From: Croceibacterium aestuarii
GTDB lineage: Bacteria > Pseudomonadota > Alphaproteobacteria > Sphingomonadales > Sphingomonadaceae
DNA length: 64,000 bases
Reading direction: 5' to 3'
Assembly (NCBI RefSeq): GCF_030657335.1
Contig: NZ_CP131039.1
Coordinates: 3,116,501-3,180,500 of the forward strand
The notes beneath the pieces were generated by a model, which saw nothing but the letters and a program-made list of their open reading frames with translations, had not been told where the DNA came from and made no database searches. The position numbers were made by a program, and so were the translations under genes. Every line of letters starts with the position of its first letter. Position 1 is the stretch's first letter. Positions 33,549 to 41,843 of the stretch are shown in pieces.

Positions 33549-33667
33549 TGGTTTCCTTCGATACGAACCGCTCGCCCGACCCTTGCCCCCGCCACCCGGC
33601 CGAGGTCAAAGGCAAAGATGTGGATGGCCCACTTTTCTTATTGGCCGTGAAACAATAGCAACCCGGC

Positions 33668-34342
33668 ATGCAAGAAGCCTCGACCCCCGCCGCCGCGATT
33701 CCCGCGCCCCTGTTCGCCCTGTCGCTGCTTTACGGCGGCATGACCTGCATCGCCGGGGTGCTCGGGTCCAAGCAGGTGGCTCTGGGGCCGCTGGCGGTCG
33801 AGGCGGGCATACTGCCGTTCCTGCTGCTGGTGGCGATTTCGAGTTCGGTCGCGCGGCTTTATGGTCGCGCCACCGCGAACCGGCTGGTCCGGTTCGGCTT
33901 CATCCCGCTCATCACGGCCATCGCGCTGACCTGGCTCGTCCTCCAGTTGCCGACCGATCCGGGGATGTACGAGCCCGCCAAAGCGGCCTTTCCGATCGTC
34001 CTCGGACAGGGAATCCGGCTGATGATCGCCGGGATCATCGCCTACGGCGTGTCGATGACGCTCAACGTGTTCATCTTCTCGCGCCTCGCAGCGAAGGCCA
34101 GGCGGCTGACGTTGGTGGCAGGCGCCGTTGCCGCGGTGATCAGCCAGGTGATCGACACGCTCATTTTCATCACCGTTTCGTTCTATGGAGAGCGGCCAAT
34201 CGGCGGACTGATCGCCGGACAGGCGCTGGCCAAAGTCGTGTTGTCGCTCGTCCTCGTGCCATTGCTGATCGCACTGATCGTGGGCCTGGCGCGGCGCTTC
34301 GGAGCTCCCGAAGCGCCGGCAGCCGACTCGGCTACTTCCTGA
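33668..34342 (+). CDS. VUT/YhhQ family transporter, putative queuosine precursor transporter
   Basis: 224 residues with about six membrane helices. VUT family features: GVLGSKQVALGPLAVEAGILP near the start, FIPLITAIALTWLVLQLPTD, and a C-terminal ISQVIDTLIFITVSFYGE then GLIAGQALAKVVLSLVLVPL. YhhQ imports preQ0/preQ1-type queuosine precursors in E. coli; whether this relative does is inferred. Its 3' end overlaps the convergent SMP-30 gene by 11 bases. Confidence 0.85.
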   Translation: MQEASTPAAAIPAPLFALSLLYGGMTCIAGVLGSKQVALGPLAVEAGILPFLLLVAISSSVARLYGRATANRLVRFGFIPLITAIALTWLVLQLPTDPGMYEPAKAAFPIVLGQGIRLMIAGIIAYGVSMTLNVFIFSRLAAKARRLTLVAGAVAAVISQVIDTLIFITVSFYGERPIGGLIAGQALAKVVLSLVLVPLLIALIVGLARRFGAPEAPAADSATS

Positions 34343-35354
34343 CGCCGGGCGTCAACAGGTCAATGGCGTAGATCGTCGCGGCGATGTTGCGAATGCCCTG
34401 CGGCGTCGCCCAGTTCTCTCCGGTCGGAGTGGTCGCGCCGAGCGTCCCGGCATAGAGCGTCTTGCCCGAAGGCCCGCCGATCGCGACCGTGATGGCACGG
34501 CGCGGGACGGGGATCGCGCCAAGCTGCTTGCCCGATTTGTCGAACACCACGATGCCCTGACCCGTGGTGACGTAGAGCCGTCCCGCCGCGTCGACCGTCA
34601 TTCCGTCACCGCCGAAGCTGCCTTCGGGCTCGCCGGCAATGGTGGCGAAAGTGCGCTTGTTGGAAAGCGATCCGTTGGCAGCGACATCGAACGCCATGAT
34701 CTCGGTGCGGTTGGTGACGTAAAGCGTCTTGCCGTCAGGGCTCAGCACCAGGCCGTTGGTGAACACACCGCCCTGCGCGGGATTGCCCGCGGGAACGATC
34801 GTGTCGACGGTTCCATCGGCCTTGGCGTGGAACAGGCCGCCCTGGGTGTAATAGGCGCCCCCATGATTGTCGGCCGCTAGGTCGTTGATGCGGCCGAGCG
34901 TGCTGCCGTCGGCGAACTTGTCGGCTACGGTCTTTCGCTCGGGCGAGAGCTGCACGATCTTCGAAAGGATGGTGCACTTCGGGCCCAGACCGAGACCGGG
35001 ATCGGTGCACGAGCGGTCGGCAGCGAAAATCCTGCCCGAAGAATCGAACGTGACCGAGCCCGCTCCGGCGACGAAGGGGTACTCGACCCACCACTTGCCG
35101 TCGGGCCAGACCTTGATGATCGAGTTGCTCTGTTCCTGCGCGAACAACAGCGAGCCGTCCTTGGCGGCGGCCATGCCGTCGACTATCATCGGGCCTTCCC
35201 AGAAGGTTTTCCACTTGCTTCCGGCCGAAACCACGCCGGGGATCGCGCTTACCGTGACCGGAGCCTCGGGACCGGGCTGGCTCTGCGCCGCGGCGGGCGC
35301 GGTCATGGCCAGCGCCAGGCAGGCCAGGCCTGCGGACAAAATTTTCTCGCGCAT
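34332..35354 (-). CDS. Exported SMP-30/gluconolactonase/LRE-like protein
   Basis: 340 residues. Signal peptide ending APAAAQS. A six-bladed propeller reading of the SMP-30 type: FWEGPMIVDGMAAAKDGSLL, WPDGKWWVEYPFVAGAGSVT, GRINDLAADNHGGAYYTQGG, FTNGLVLSPDGKTLYVTNRT, GGDGMTVDAAGRLYVTTGQG. The metal-binding E, N and D positions (WEGP, TNGL, GDGMTVD) are present. Members hydrolyse lactones; the substrate is not known. It is the last gene of the exported-protein cluster and converges on the VUT gene. Confidence 0.88.
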   Translation of the reverse strand: MREKILSAGLACLALAMTAPAAAQSQPGPEAPVTVSAIPGVVSAGSKWKTFWEGPMIVDGMAAAKDGSLLFAQEQSNSIIKVWPDGKWWVEYPFVAGAGSVTFDSSGRIFAADRSCTDPGLGLGPKCTILSKIVQLSPERKTVADKFADGSTLGRINDLAADNHGGAYYTQGGLFHAKADGTVDTIVPAGNPAQGGVFTNGLVLSPDGKTLYVTNRTEIMAFDVAANGSLSNKRTFATIAGEPEGSFGGDGMTVDAAGRLYVTTGQGIVVFDKSGKQLGAIPVPRRAITVAIGGPSGKTLYAGTLGATTPTGENWATPQGIRNIAATIYAIDLLTPGVRK

Positions 35355-35366
35355 ATTCTCTCTCCC

Positions 35367-36161
35367 CTAATCCTGCGGCGGCTCGATGGTGTTGTTCACG
35401 CCGTCACTGCCGGTGCGGTCGTTGGTCCAGTCGACCTGTATCATGCGGTCGAACCCCGTATCGCGCGCCCAGACGATGTTCGAGACCCACGGCTTTTGGA
35501 GCGTGACCGGATCGGTAATCGTCATCGTCGCGCGCAGGTTGTCGCCATCCAGCCAGATGCGCTCGACGTAATGCGCCTCTTCGCTGAGCGGCGGCGCGCC
35601 CTGGAAATAGTCATTGGGATTGGTCACCATGATCGTGTCGATGACAAGCGTGTCGCCTTCCCAGTGGCCGATCGAATTGCCGGTTGTGGTCGGCCACAGG
35701 TCCTCGGCAGGGGGATGGTCTCGCCCGTCGGTATAGATGTGCCGCGTCTCGTTATAGGCGTTGATGATCAGCACTTCCTCGGGGGTGATGAGGACCTGGA
35801 ACGGCGTCGCCGCGGTCATCATCGTTGGGAAACTCCAGCCCTGCCCCTTGCGCGCGTTCATCGTCTTGGCGTTTTCCGCCACGCGTCGGCGGCCTTCCTC
35901 GTTCCACGGAATACCCGGGGCCCAGACGCCGAGCGAGTCGGTGGGGGGGATTTTCGCGGCCTCCTGCCCGAAATTCGTGCGAATGCCGCTGATGGGGATA
36001 TCCAGCTGATCGACCGGGACCCAGTAGCCGGGCCAGTAGGGCAGCTTGTCGAACGCCGCGGTGCGCGATTGCGCGGGCGCATCCTCGGCCCCGGCGGGCG
36101 CCGCCGCCAGCAGGGAGGCGGCGAGCAGCGCCCCCGAAAATACCCTCGCCAGTCCCCCCAT
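35367..36161 (-). CDS. Exported protein, GHWEGDT family, copy 1
   Basis: 264 residues. Signal peptide ending AAPAGAED. Diagnostic segments: FDKLPYWPGYWVPVDQLDIP, TPFQVLITPEEVLIINAYNE, RHIYTDGRDHP and SIGHWEGDTLVIDTIMVTNP. Similar exported proteins with the GHWEGDTLVVDT phrase are frequent in sphingomonads, acidobacteria and planctomycetes without a known function. Copy 2 is immediately downstream of DUF6152; the two copies share most of these segments, so they are tandem duplicates. Start at 36161 follows copy 2 by 11 bases. Confidence 0.82.
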   Translation of the reverse strand: MGGLARVFSGALLAASLLAAAPAGAEDAPAQSRTAAFDKLPYWPGYWVPVDQLDIPISGIRTNFGQEAAKIPPTDSLGVWAPGIPWNEEGRRRVAENAKTMNARKGQGWSFPTMMTAATPFQVLITPEEVLIINAYNETRHIYTDGRDHPPAEDLWPTTTGNSIGHWEGDTLVIDTIMVTNPNDYFQGAPPLSEEAHYVERIWLDGDNLRATMTITDPVTLQKPWVSNIVWARDTGFDRMIQVDWTNDRTGSDGVNNTIEPPQD

Positions 36162-36172
36162 GCGCGTTCCCT

Positions 36173-36943
36173 CTAGTCCTTGGGCGGTTCGATCGTGCCC
36201 ACGCCATCGCTGTAGTCGGTGCGATCGTTGGAGAAATCCATCTGGATCATACGGTCGAACGATGTTTCGCGCACGTAGTTGATGGTGCGGTGCCACGGTT
36301 CGGTCAGCGTGGTCGGATCCTCGATCGTCATGGTCATGCGCAGCTTGTCGCCGACCATCTCCAGGGTCTCGTGATACTTCGCGTCGTCGGAAAGCGTCAG
36401 CGCGCTGTGGAAGTACACCACCGGGCTCTGCACCCCGATCGTATCGACCACCAGCGTATCGCCTTCCCAATGCCCGATCGAGGTGCCCCACACGGTCGGC
36501 CACATGTCTTCCGGGGCCGGGAAGTCGCGCCCGTCGGTGTAGATATGGCGCGTCTCGCCATAGGCGTTGACGATCAGCGTCTCCTCGGGCGTGATCATGA
36601 CCTGGAACGGCGTCGCCGCGTCCATCATCATCGGATAGCCCCAACCGAGCGCACCGCGACGGCCGCGCGTCTTGGCATCCTCGGCCTGGCGCCGCTTGCC
36701 TTCCTCGTTCCACGGCGCGTCGTTGCCGTTGAGCCGCTGGAGCGGGGGCAGCGACGGGTCGCGGGGCGGGGCCACGCCGGTGATGGTCGTTCCGTCGAAC
36801 TGTTCGCTGACCCAGTAGCCCGGCCAATACGGCAGCTTCGCGAATGCGGCGACGCGCGCGTCGTTCGAAGCGTCTTCGGCATGCGCCGTACCGACAAGCG
36901 ACAATGCGGCCACAGCGATTGCGGCAGCCAGCCTGCGCATCAT
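36173..36943 (-). CDS. Exported protein, GHWEGDT family, copy 2
   Basis: 256 residues. Signal peptide ending GTAHAED. Shares with copy 1 the segments FAKLPYWPGYWVSEQFDG, MMMDAATPFQVMITPEE, YGETRHIYTDGRDFPAPEDM and GHWEGDTLVVDTIGVQSP, and both end in EPP(K/Q)D. Function unknown. Starts at tandem Met codons in a TGATGATG overlap with the upstream DUF6152 gene, indicating translational coupling and a functional link to it. Confidence 0.82.
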   Translation of the reverse strand: MMRRLAAAIAVAALSLVGTAHAEDASNDARVAAFAKLPYWPGYWVSEQFDGTTITGVAPPRDPSLPPLQRLNGNDAPWNEEGKRRQAEDAKTRGRRGALGWGYPMMMDAATPFQVMITPEETLIVNAYGETRHIYTDGRDFPAPEDMWPTVWGTSIGHWEGDTLVVDTIGVQSPVVYFHSALTLSDDAKYHETLEMVGDKLRMTMTIEDPTTLTEPWHRTINYVRETSFDRMIQMDFSNDRTDYSDGVGTIEPPKD

Positions 36944-37314
36944 TTGTTGGTCCCGATCGCCTTGCCGTCGGGCGTGGTCACGTCCATCACCACTCCGCCC
37001 GGCTGGCCGTTGCGCAGCGGGTGGTATGTGATTGCGATGTCCATGCCCGCCTTGAGCGTGGCCGGGCGCCAGCCGCGCGCATAGAGGTACATCGGCGCGC
37101 CCATTTCCATCGAGTATTCGACGTCCTTGCCCGAACCGTCCTTCGACACGAGTTGGATGTACGAGTGCGGATTGGTCCACTGGAACTTCCTCACCTTGCC
37201 GGTGATCGTCACTTCCTTGCTCATGTCGAACATACCGAAGCTGTGGTGCGCGTCTGCGGCGGTCGCCGCCAATGTCGCGCCCATCAATGCCAAGCCGGCC
37301 ATAATCTTACGCAT
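36940..37314 (-). CDS. Exported DUF6152 family protein
   Basis: 124 residues. Signal peptide ending ATAADAHHS. The mature N-terminus HHSFGMFDMSKEVTITGKVR and KFQWTNPHSYIQLVSKDGSG are the DUF6152 signature (beta-barrel/OB-like, conserved HHS at the mature end). Family function is not known to me. It often co-occurs with GHWEGDT proteins, as here. The start at 37314 is preceded by a run of intergenic DNA; GGGGAG sits about 10 bases upstream. Confidence 0.85.
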   Translation of the reverse strand: MRKIMAGLALMGATLAATAADAHHSFGMFDMSKEVTITGKVRKFQWTNPHSYIQLVSKDGSGKDVEYSMEMGAPMYLYARGWRPATLKAGMDIAITYHPLRNGQPGGVVMDVTTPDGKAIGTNK

Positions 37315-37439
37315 AAAATCCTGCTCCCCGCCGTATACGGCTGCGCCCACTCTGGCATCTCGCAGCGAACGTGTCATCCGGCTTATGTTGATTTCGTCCG
37401 CCTTTTTTGCCGAGTGCAAATGACCCTGCCGTGAATGGC

Positions 37440-39548
37440 CTAGTCGCGCCCCCAGTCTTCGTTGGCGCGGGCGATCAGGTAATCGTGGATCGCCTCAGCC
37501 TGCTCGGGCGAGAGGATGTCGGAGAAGTTGGCCATGCCTTTTTCAAGGTAGAGGCCCTTGAGCACGATATCGTCGAACTTGGCGTGGGTTTCCGGCGTCA
37601 TGTGGCGCAGGTCCTTGACCCCGCCGATGGCGTTCTGGCCGTGGCATACCGCGCAGGTTTCGGCGAACAGCTGCGCGCCCTGCGTGATTTGCGCCTCGGT
37701 GCCGCGCACCGGCGGCGGGTTGGGGATCGGATCGGCCTTGGCGAGCGGCGGCAATTGCTTCGCCCCGCCCAGCTTGAACACCAGCAACCGCGCCGGAGCG
37801 CGCGGCAGCTCGATCCCGGCGCCGCGCTCGATCTGCGCCGCACCGCCGCCCCATCCGGCGTTGATCGCGACGTATTGCACGCCGTCGAGCATATAGGTGA
37901 TCCCGCCGGCCACCGGGGCGCTCTGCGTCGGATATTCCCACAGCACTTTGCCGGTTTTGGCGTTAAAGGCGGCGAAGGTCTGCTTGGTGGTGCCCTCGAA
38001 CACGAGATCGCTGGCGGTGACGAAGACGCCGCCGTTGCCGTGGCGCGGCAGCTCGACCTTCCATGCCGCTTCCTGCTTTACCGGGTCCCAGGCGGTGAGC
38101 CAGGTCTTCTCGATCTTGCCCGCCTGCTTCATCAGTTCGGCGCGCTTCTTGCCGGCCTCGCCGGTAAAACCGCCCCAGCCGCTGTTCGAACGGAACGGCT
38201 GCGGCTTCCAGCCGGGCTGCAGGGCATAGACGAACTCGGACTGGTAGGCGGGGAAGTAGGCCAGCTTAGTGCGCGGGCTGTAGGCCATTGGGAACCAGTT
38301 GTGGCCCCCGCCAGGCCCCGGCGCGACGAGCACCGGGTCCGTGCCGTAGCGAACCTTGTCGCTGGTCTTCGGGCGCCCTTTTGCGTCGAAGCCTTCATTC
38401 CAGTTCTGGAACACGTGGTTCTTCGCGCTGATGAACTCGCCGGTCTTGCGGTCGAGCACGTAGAAAAAGCCGTTCTTCGGCGCCTGCATCAGCACTTTGC
38501 GTGGGCGACCGTCGATGGTCAGGTCAGCGCTGATCATCGACTGGGTGCAGGTCCAGTCCCACTCCTCGCCCGGGTTCATCTGGTAGTGCCAGGCGTAAGT
38601 CCCGTCCTTGCCGTGGAGCGCGACGATCGAGCAAGTGAACAGGTTGTCGCCTTCGTTGTTCGAACGGTAGAAGCGCGAGTGCGGGCTCGAATTGCCGGTG
38701 CCGACGTAGACCAGGTCGAGCGCGGGGTCGTAGGCGAACGAGTCCCACGGATTGGCTCCGCCGCCGAGCTGGCGCCACAGGCCGGTGTCGGCCCAGGTCT
38801 TGCGCATCATCGCCATGACCGCGTCGGAGGCCTCACCGTCGAGCTTGTCCTCGGGATTGGGGGTGAGGAAGAACTTCCACAGTTTCTGGCCGGTCTCGGC
38901 ATCGAAGGCGGCGACGAACCCGCGCGCGCCGAGATCGCCGCCGGATTCGCCAATCACGACCTTGCCCGCGAACACCCGCGGCGCACCGGTGATCGAGTAG
39001 GCATATTGACTGTCCTCAGGGAACGCACGCGTCGTCCACACGGGCTTGCCGCTGTCCTTGTCGAGCGCGATCAGCCGCCCGTCGAGCGTGGCAATGATGA
39101 CCTTGCCATTCCACAGCGCGAGGCCGCGGGCGACCGGCTCGCAGCAGGCGTAGCGGCCGTATTCGCGCGGGGTCTTGGGATCGTAGGTCCACAGCTTGGC
39201 GCCGGTCTTTGCATCGTAGGCGGTGGTGATGTTCCACGCGAGCGTGTTGTAGAGCACGCCGTCGGCATAGAGCGGCGTCGCCTCGACGCCGCGATAGGTG
39301 TCCAGATCGTCGTACCAGGCGAGCCCGAGCTGGCTGACGTTGGACGCATCGATCTGCGTCAGTCGGCTATAGCGCTGCGCGGTGTAGTCGTGCCCGCCCA
39401 TCAGCCATTCGCCGACCGGCGGATTGGCCAGCGGATCCGAAGAGGCGGCGGCGACGCTCGCCGATTCCGGTCCCTCGATATCGGCCCCACATCCGGCGAG
39501 CGTCAGCAACAGGGCGCCGGCAATGGCGAAGGGGATGCGGAACTTCAT
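37440..39548 (-). CDS. PQQ-dependent quinohemoprotein dehydrogenase, lipoprotein
   Basis: 702 residues. Lipobox LLTLAGC (Cys ~20) tethers it to the envelope. Eight-bladed PQQ propeller with the vicinal disulfide ACCEP, W-motifs such as LWTYDPKT, FAYDPALDLVYVGTGNSSPH and GEEWDWTCTQ, and a C-terminal cytochrome c domain with CAVCH (Cys632-His636). Such type II alcohol dehydrogenases oxidise alcohols in the periplasm and pass electrons through heme c to the respiratory chain. PQQ biosynthesis genes are not in the window. Start at 39548 lies 5 bases after the NTF2-like gene. Confidence 0.93.
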   Translation of the reverse strand: MKFRIPFAIAGALLLTLAGCGADIEGPESASVAAASSDPLANPPVGEWLMGGHDYTAQRYSRLTQIDASNVSQLGLAWYDDLDTYRGVEATPLYADGVLYNTLAWNITTAYDAKTGAKLWTYDPKTPREYGRYACCEPVARGLALWNGKVIIATLDGRLIALDKDSGKPVWTTRAFPEDSQYAYSITGAPRVFAGKVVIGESGGDLGARGFVAAFDAETGQKLWKFFLTPNPEDKLDGEASDAVMAMMRKTWADTGLWRQLGGGANPWDSFAYDPALDLVYVGTGNSSPHSRFYRSNNEGDNLFTCSIVALHGKDGTYAWHYQMNPGEEWDWTCTQSMISADLTIDGRPRKVLMQAPKNGFFYVLDRKTGEFISAKNHVFQNWNEGFDAKGRPKTSDKVRYGTDPVLVAPGPGGGHNWFPMAYSPRTKLAYFPAYQSEFVYALQPGWKPQPFRSNSGWGGFTGEAGKKRAELMKQAGKIEKTWLTAWDPVKQEAAWKVELPRHGNGGVFVTASDLVFEGTTKQTFAAFNAKTGKVLWEYPTQSAPVAGGITYMLDGVQYVAINAGWGGGAAQIERGAGIELPRAPARLLVFKLGGAKQLPPLAKADPIPNPPPVRGTEAQITQGAQLFAETCAVCHGQNAIGGVKDLRHMTPETHAKFDDIVLKGLYLEKGMANFSDILSPEQAEAIHDYLIARANEDWGRD

Positions 39549-39553
39549 GCGGC

Positions 39554-40414
39554 TCAATCCTTCGGGGGTTCTGCGATCGGCTGGGTCCCGTCGGCCAGCT
39601 GGCCGATCTTGAGGGACTGTTGTTCCTCCGCCGTCCCGGGCGGGCGGTGGTAGGCTCCGGCCGGCTGGGTTCCGGGTCTGAACGGTTCGCCGGTCACCGG
39701 GTTGGGATAGTGGAACGGGATGATCCAGTAAGCCGGATAGGTCAGGTAGACCGTGGTCGGCGGCAGATCGGGTGCGGGCTCGAACTTGTCGGGCCAGGTG
39801 TTGTTGAGCGCATCGTGACCCCAGCCTTTCCAGCTGGTGTACATCGTGAAAGGCCCGCTCTCGCGGCTGAACTTCCACACGCCGCCTTCCTTGCGGAACT
39901 CGTCCTCGTAGAGCGGCAGGCCCCAGCCGCCGTTGCTCATCACGAAAGCGCGGCTGCGCACCCACGCCGTCTTGCCGTCGGGCGAGACGTCGACGATCGG
40001 CTGGAACTGCATGTGGTTGACCAGTAGCCCCTCGTGCGCGCCGTCGGGGCCGAAGGCGGTCTGCATGTATTCGAGCACGCGCTTCTTGCCCAGAAACAGC
40101 CCCTTGCCGCCGATCTCGAGCGTCGCGTCATCGGCGAACAACTCGCTGAGCTGAGTCCACTGGCCCTTGTCGACGAAGTAGCCGTAGGCGCGCTGGACTT
40201 TCTCGACCTGATTCATGTCCTCGAGCCGGGTGATGCGGGCTTCGAGCTCGTCGAGCTTCTGCTCGGCGCTCTTGTCCTGCGCGAGGGCGGGCGCGGGGGA
40301 AAGCAGGTTTCCCAAGAAAAAGGCAACCAGACCCGTTCGGGCCGAGCTTGTCGAAGCACGCGCCCGCCCTTCGACAGGCTCAGGGCGAACGGAGGTGGAA
40401 ATCTTTCGAGACAT
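39554..40414 (-). CDS. Exported NTF2/SnoaL-like protein, copy 1, with repeat-derived insertion
   Basis: 286 residues. The NTF2-like core reads RITRLEDMNQVEKVQRAYGY, then FVDKGQWTQLSELFADDATL and KGLFLGKKRVLEYM, and it ends with NPVTGEPFRPG and EPPKD. Residues ~8-27 (VRPEPVEGRARASTSSARTG) are encoded by a 60-base palindromic element inserted between the charged n-region (MSRKIS) and the hydrophobic LVAFFLGNLL of the signal peptide (cleavage near PALAQ). It overlaps the upstream gene by one base (TGATG). Scytalone-dehydratase-like folds bind small ligands; function unknown. Confidence 0.85.
   Translation of the reverse strand: MSRKISTSVRPEPVEGRARASTSSARTGLVAFFLGNLLSPAPALAQDKSAEQKLDELEARITRLEDMNQVEKVQRAYGYFVDKGQWTQLSELFADDATLEIGGKGLFLGKKRVLEYMQTAFGPDGAHEGLLVNHMQFQPIVDVSPDGKTAWVRSRAFVMSNGGWGLPLYEDEFRKEGGVWKFSRESGPFTMYTSWKGWGHDALNNTWPDKFEPAPDLPPTTVYLTYPAYWIIPFHYPNPVTGEPFRPGTQPAGAYHRPPGTAEEQQSLKIGQLADGTQPIAEPPKD
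40333..40392. repeat. Palindromic REP-like element inside a coding sequence
   Basis: Two 24-base arms, CCGTTCGGGCCGAGC... at 40333-40356 and its imperfect reverse complement at 40369-40392 (CTTCGACAGGCTCAGGGCGA...), around a 12-base centre. The arm contains TTGTCGAAG / CTTCGACA. This TTCGACAGGCTCAGG-type repeat is well known as a dispersed element of sphingomonads. At 60 bases it is a multiple of three and keeps the reading frame open. Confidence 0.85.
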
Positions 40415-41139
40415 CACTTCCTCCCCACCACGTCGTCCGCCGGTTGCGGGATGTTTTTCAATGACTTGCCAGTCACCGGGTGGACGTAATCGAATGGCGG
40501 GATGTAGGCGCCGGGGTACGAGCGGTAGACCTCGGTCGGCGGCCGGTCGGGCGGAAACAGTGCGCTCTGGCCTTCCATCGGAATCGCCGATTTGGTCCAG
40601 CCGAGGTCGTAGTCCGTCAGTGCGGTCATGTAGAAATGCAGCTTGGATATTTTCCAGACCCCGCCCTGCTTGACGTACTCGTTCTCGTAAAGCCCAACGC
40701 CCCACTGCCCGTTGGCGCCCGGCTCAGCGAGCATGACCATGCCCTGCCAGCGCGCCTTGGCGGTCCGGCCGTCGGGGGCAACGGTGATGACTGCCTGCAG
40801 CTGCATGTGGTTGTTGAGGTGTGCCGGGGCGAGGCCATGGGGCCCGAACAGCAGCAGCGCGCTGCGGATGCGGTCCTGGCCGACATAGACTCCGCGCTGG
40901 CCGTATTCGAAGGTGCCGTCCTTGCTGAACAGGTCGGCCACCTCGTTCCACAGGCCCTTGTCGAAGTAGTATCCGTAATCGGCCTGCAGGGTCTCGATCG
41001 CGACCTGGTCCTCGAGCCGTTCGACCCGCTGGCGATAGTCGGCGAGGCGCTGCTCGGCCGTTTGCGCGTGAGCACAAGGCGACACAAAGAGGCCAGAAAG
41101 CGACAGAAGCGCCGCCGAGATGCACGAAGGAGCACGCAT
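40414..41139 (-). CDS. Exported NTF2/SnoaL-like protein, copy 2
   Basis: 241 residues. Signal peptide ending SPCAHAQ. Core: RVERLEDQVAIETLQADYGY, YFDKGLWNEVADLFSKDGTF, QRGVYVGQDRIRSALLLFG, and a C-terminal HPVTGKSLKNIP. Clear paralogue of the flanking copies 1 and 3. Start at 41139, one-base TGATG overlap with copy 3. Function unknown; ketosteroid-isomerase/SnoaL-type folds bind or act on hydrophobic small molecules. Confidence 0.85.
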   Translation of the reverse strand: MRAPSCISAALLSLSGLFVSPCAHAQTAEQRLADYRQRVERLEDQVAIETLQADYGYYFDKGLWNEVADLFSKDGTFEYGQRGVYVGQDRIRSALLLFGPHGLAPAHLNNHMQLQAVITVAPDGRTAKARWQGMVMLAEPGANGQWGVGLYENEYVKQGGVWKISKLHFYMTALTDYDLGWTKSAIPMEGQSALFPPDRPPTEVYRSYPGAYIPPFDYVHPVTGKSLKNIPQPADDVVGRK

Positions 41140-41843
41140 CACCGCACCTCCCGCACGGGCTTTCCGGTCACCGGGTTCGGCGCCCGAAACCGCGGCACCT
41201 GGACCGCAGGATAGGGCTGGTAGATCGAAGTCGGCGGCCGGTCGGGCGGGAAGTCGATGCTCGCCTGGCTGCGCGCGAGCCCCTCGCCGGGTTTGAGCCG
41301 CGCCCAGCCCTTTTCGTAGGGCGCGACGAAATTGACGTAGAGGTGCAGCGACCGGATGCGCCAGATTCCGTCGGCGCCCTTTTCGTAGGAGTTCTCGTAG
41401 ATCCCGTCGCGCCATTCGGCGTGCTGCTTGTACTGGCCGAGCATCCCCAGATCCCGCCAGCGCGCCACCGCGCTGCGGCCGTCGTCGGCGACGACGATGG
41501 CCGGCTGCAGCGTGACCCATTCGTTGAGCTGCCCGTAGATCAGCCCTTCCTGCCCGCCGTGGAGGCGGCGCAGGTATTCCTCGATCCGGTCCCTGCCGAC
41601 ATAGACGCCGTCGATGCCGATCTCGATCGAGCCGTCGTCGGCGAACAGGTCGGCCGCATCGCCCCACAGCCCGCGGTCGACGTAGTAGCCGAAGGCGCGC
41701 TGCAGCTTCTTGACCGCGCGGTGGCCTTCGAGCTTTTCGACCCGCAGCGTCAGCGCGGCGATTTCCGCATCGGTGCGCGCGTCGGCGAGCGCGGGGGCGG
41801 GAGCGGCGAGCGCCAGCGCGGCGAGGACGGCGAGGCCCCTCAT
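41139..41843 (-). CDS. Exported NTF2/SnoaL-like protein, copy 3
   Basis: 234 residues. Signal peptide ending APALADA. Core: LRVEKLEGHRAVKKLQRAFG, YYVDRGLWGDAADLFADDGS, DGVYVGRDRIEEYLRRLHGG, ending NPVTGKPVREVR. Third member of the tandem family. It overlaps the upstream NHL/SMP-30-like gene by ATGA, so transcription and translation appear coupled through the whole set. Confidence 0.85.
   Translation of the reverse strand: MRGLAVLAALALAAPAPALADARTDAEIAALTLRVEKLEGHRAVKKLQRAFGYYVDRGLWGDAADLFADDGSIEIGIDGVYVGRDRIEEYLRRLHGGQEGLIYGQLNEWVTLQPAIVVADDGRSAVARWRDLGMLGQYKQHAEWRDGIYENSYEKGADGIWRIRSLHLYVNFVAPYEKGWARLKPGEGLARSQASIDFPPDRPPTSIYQPYPAVQVPRFRAPNPVTGKPVREVR

Noticed and set aside
33600-33667. preQ1 riboswitch before the VUT transporter
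   Set aside because: The leader is short and lacks the stem, A-rich tail and pseudoknot elements of known preQ1 classes.
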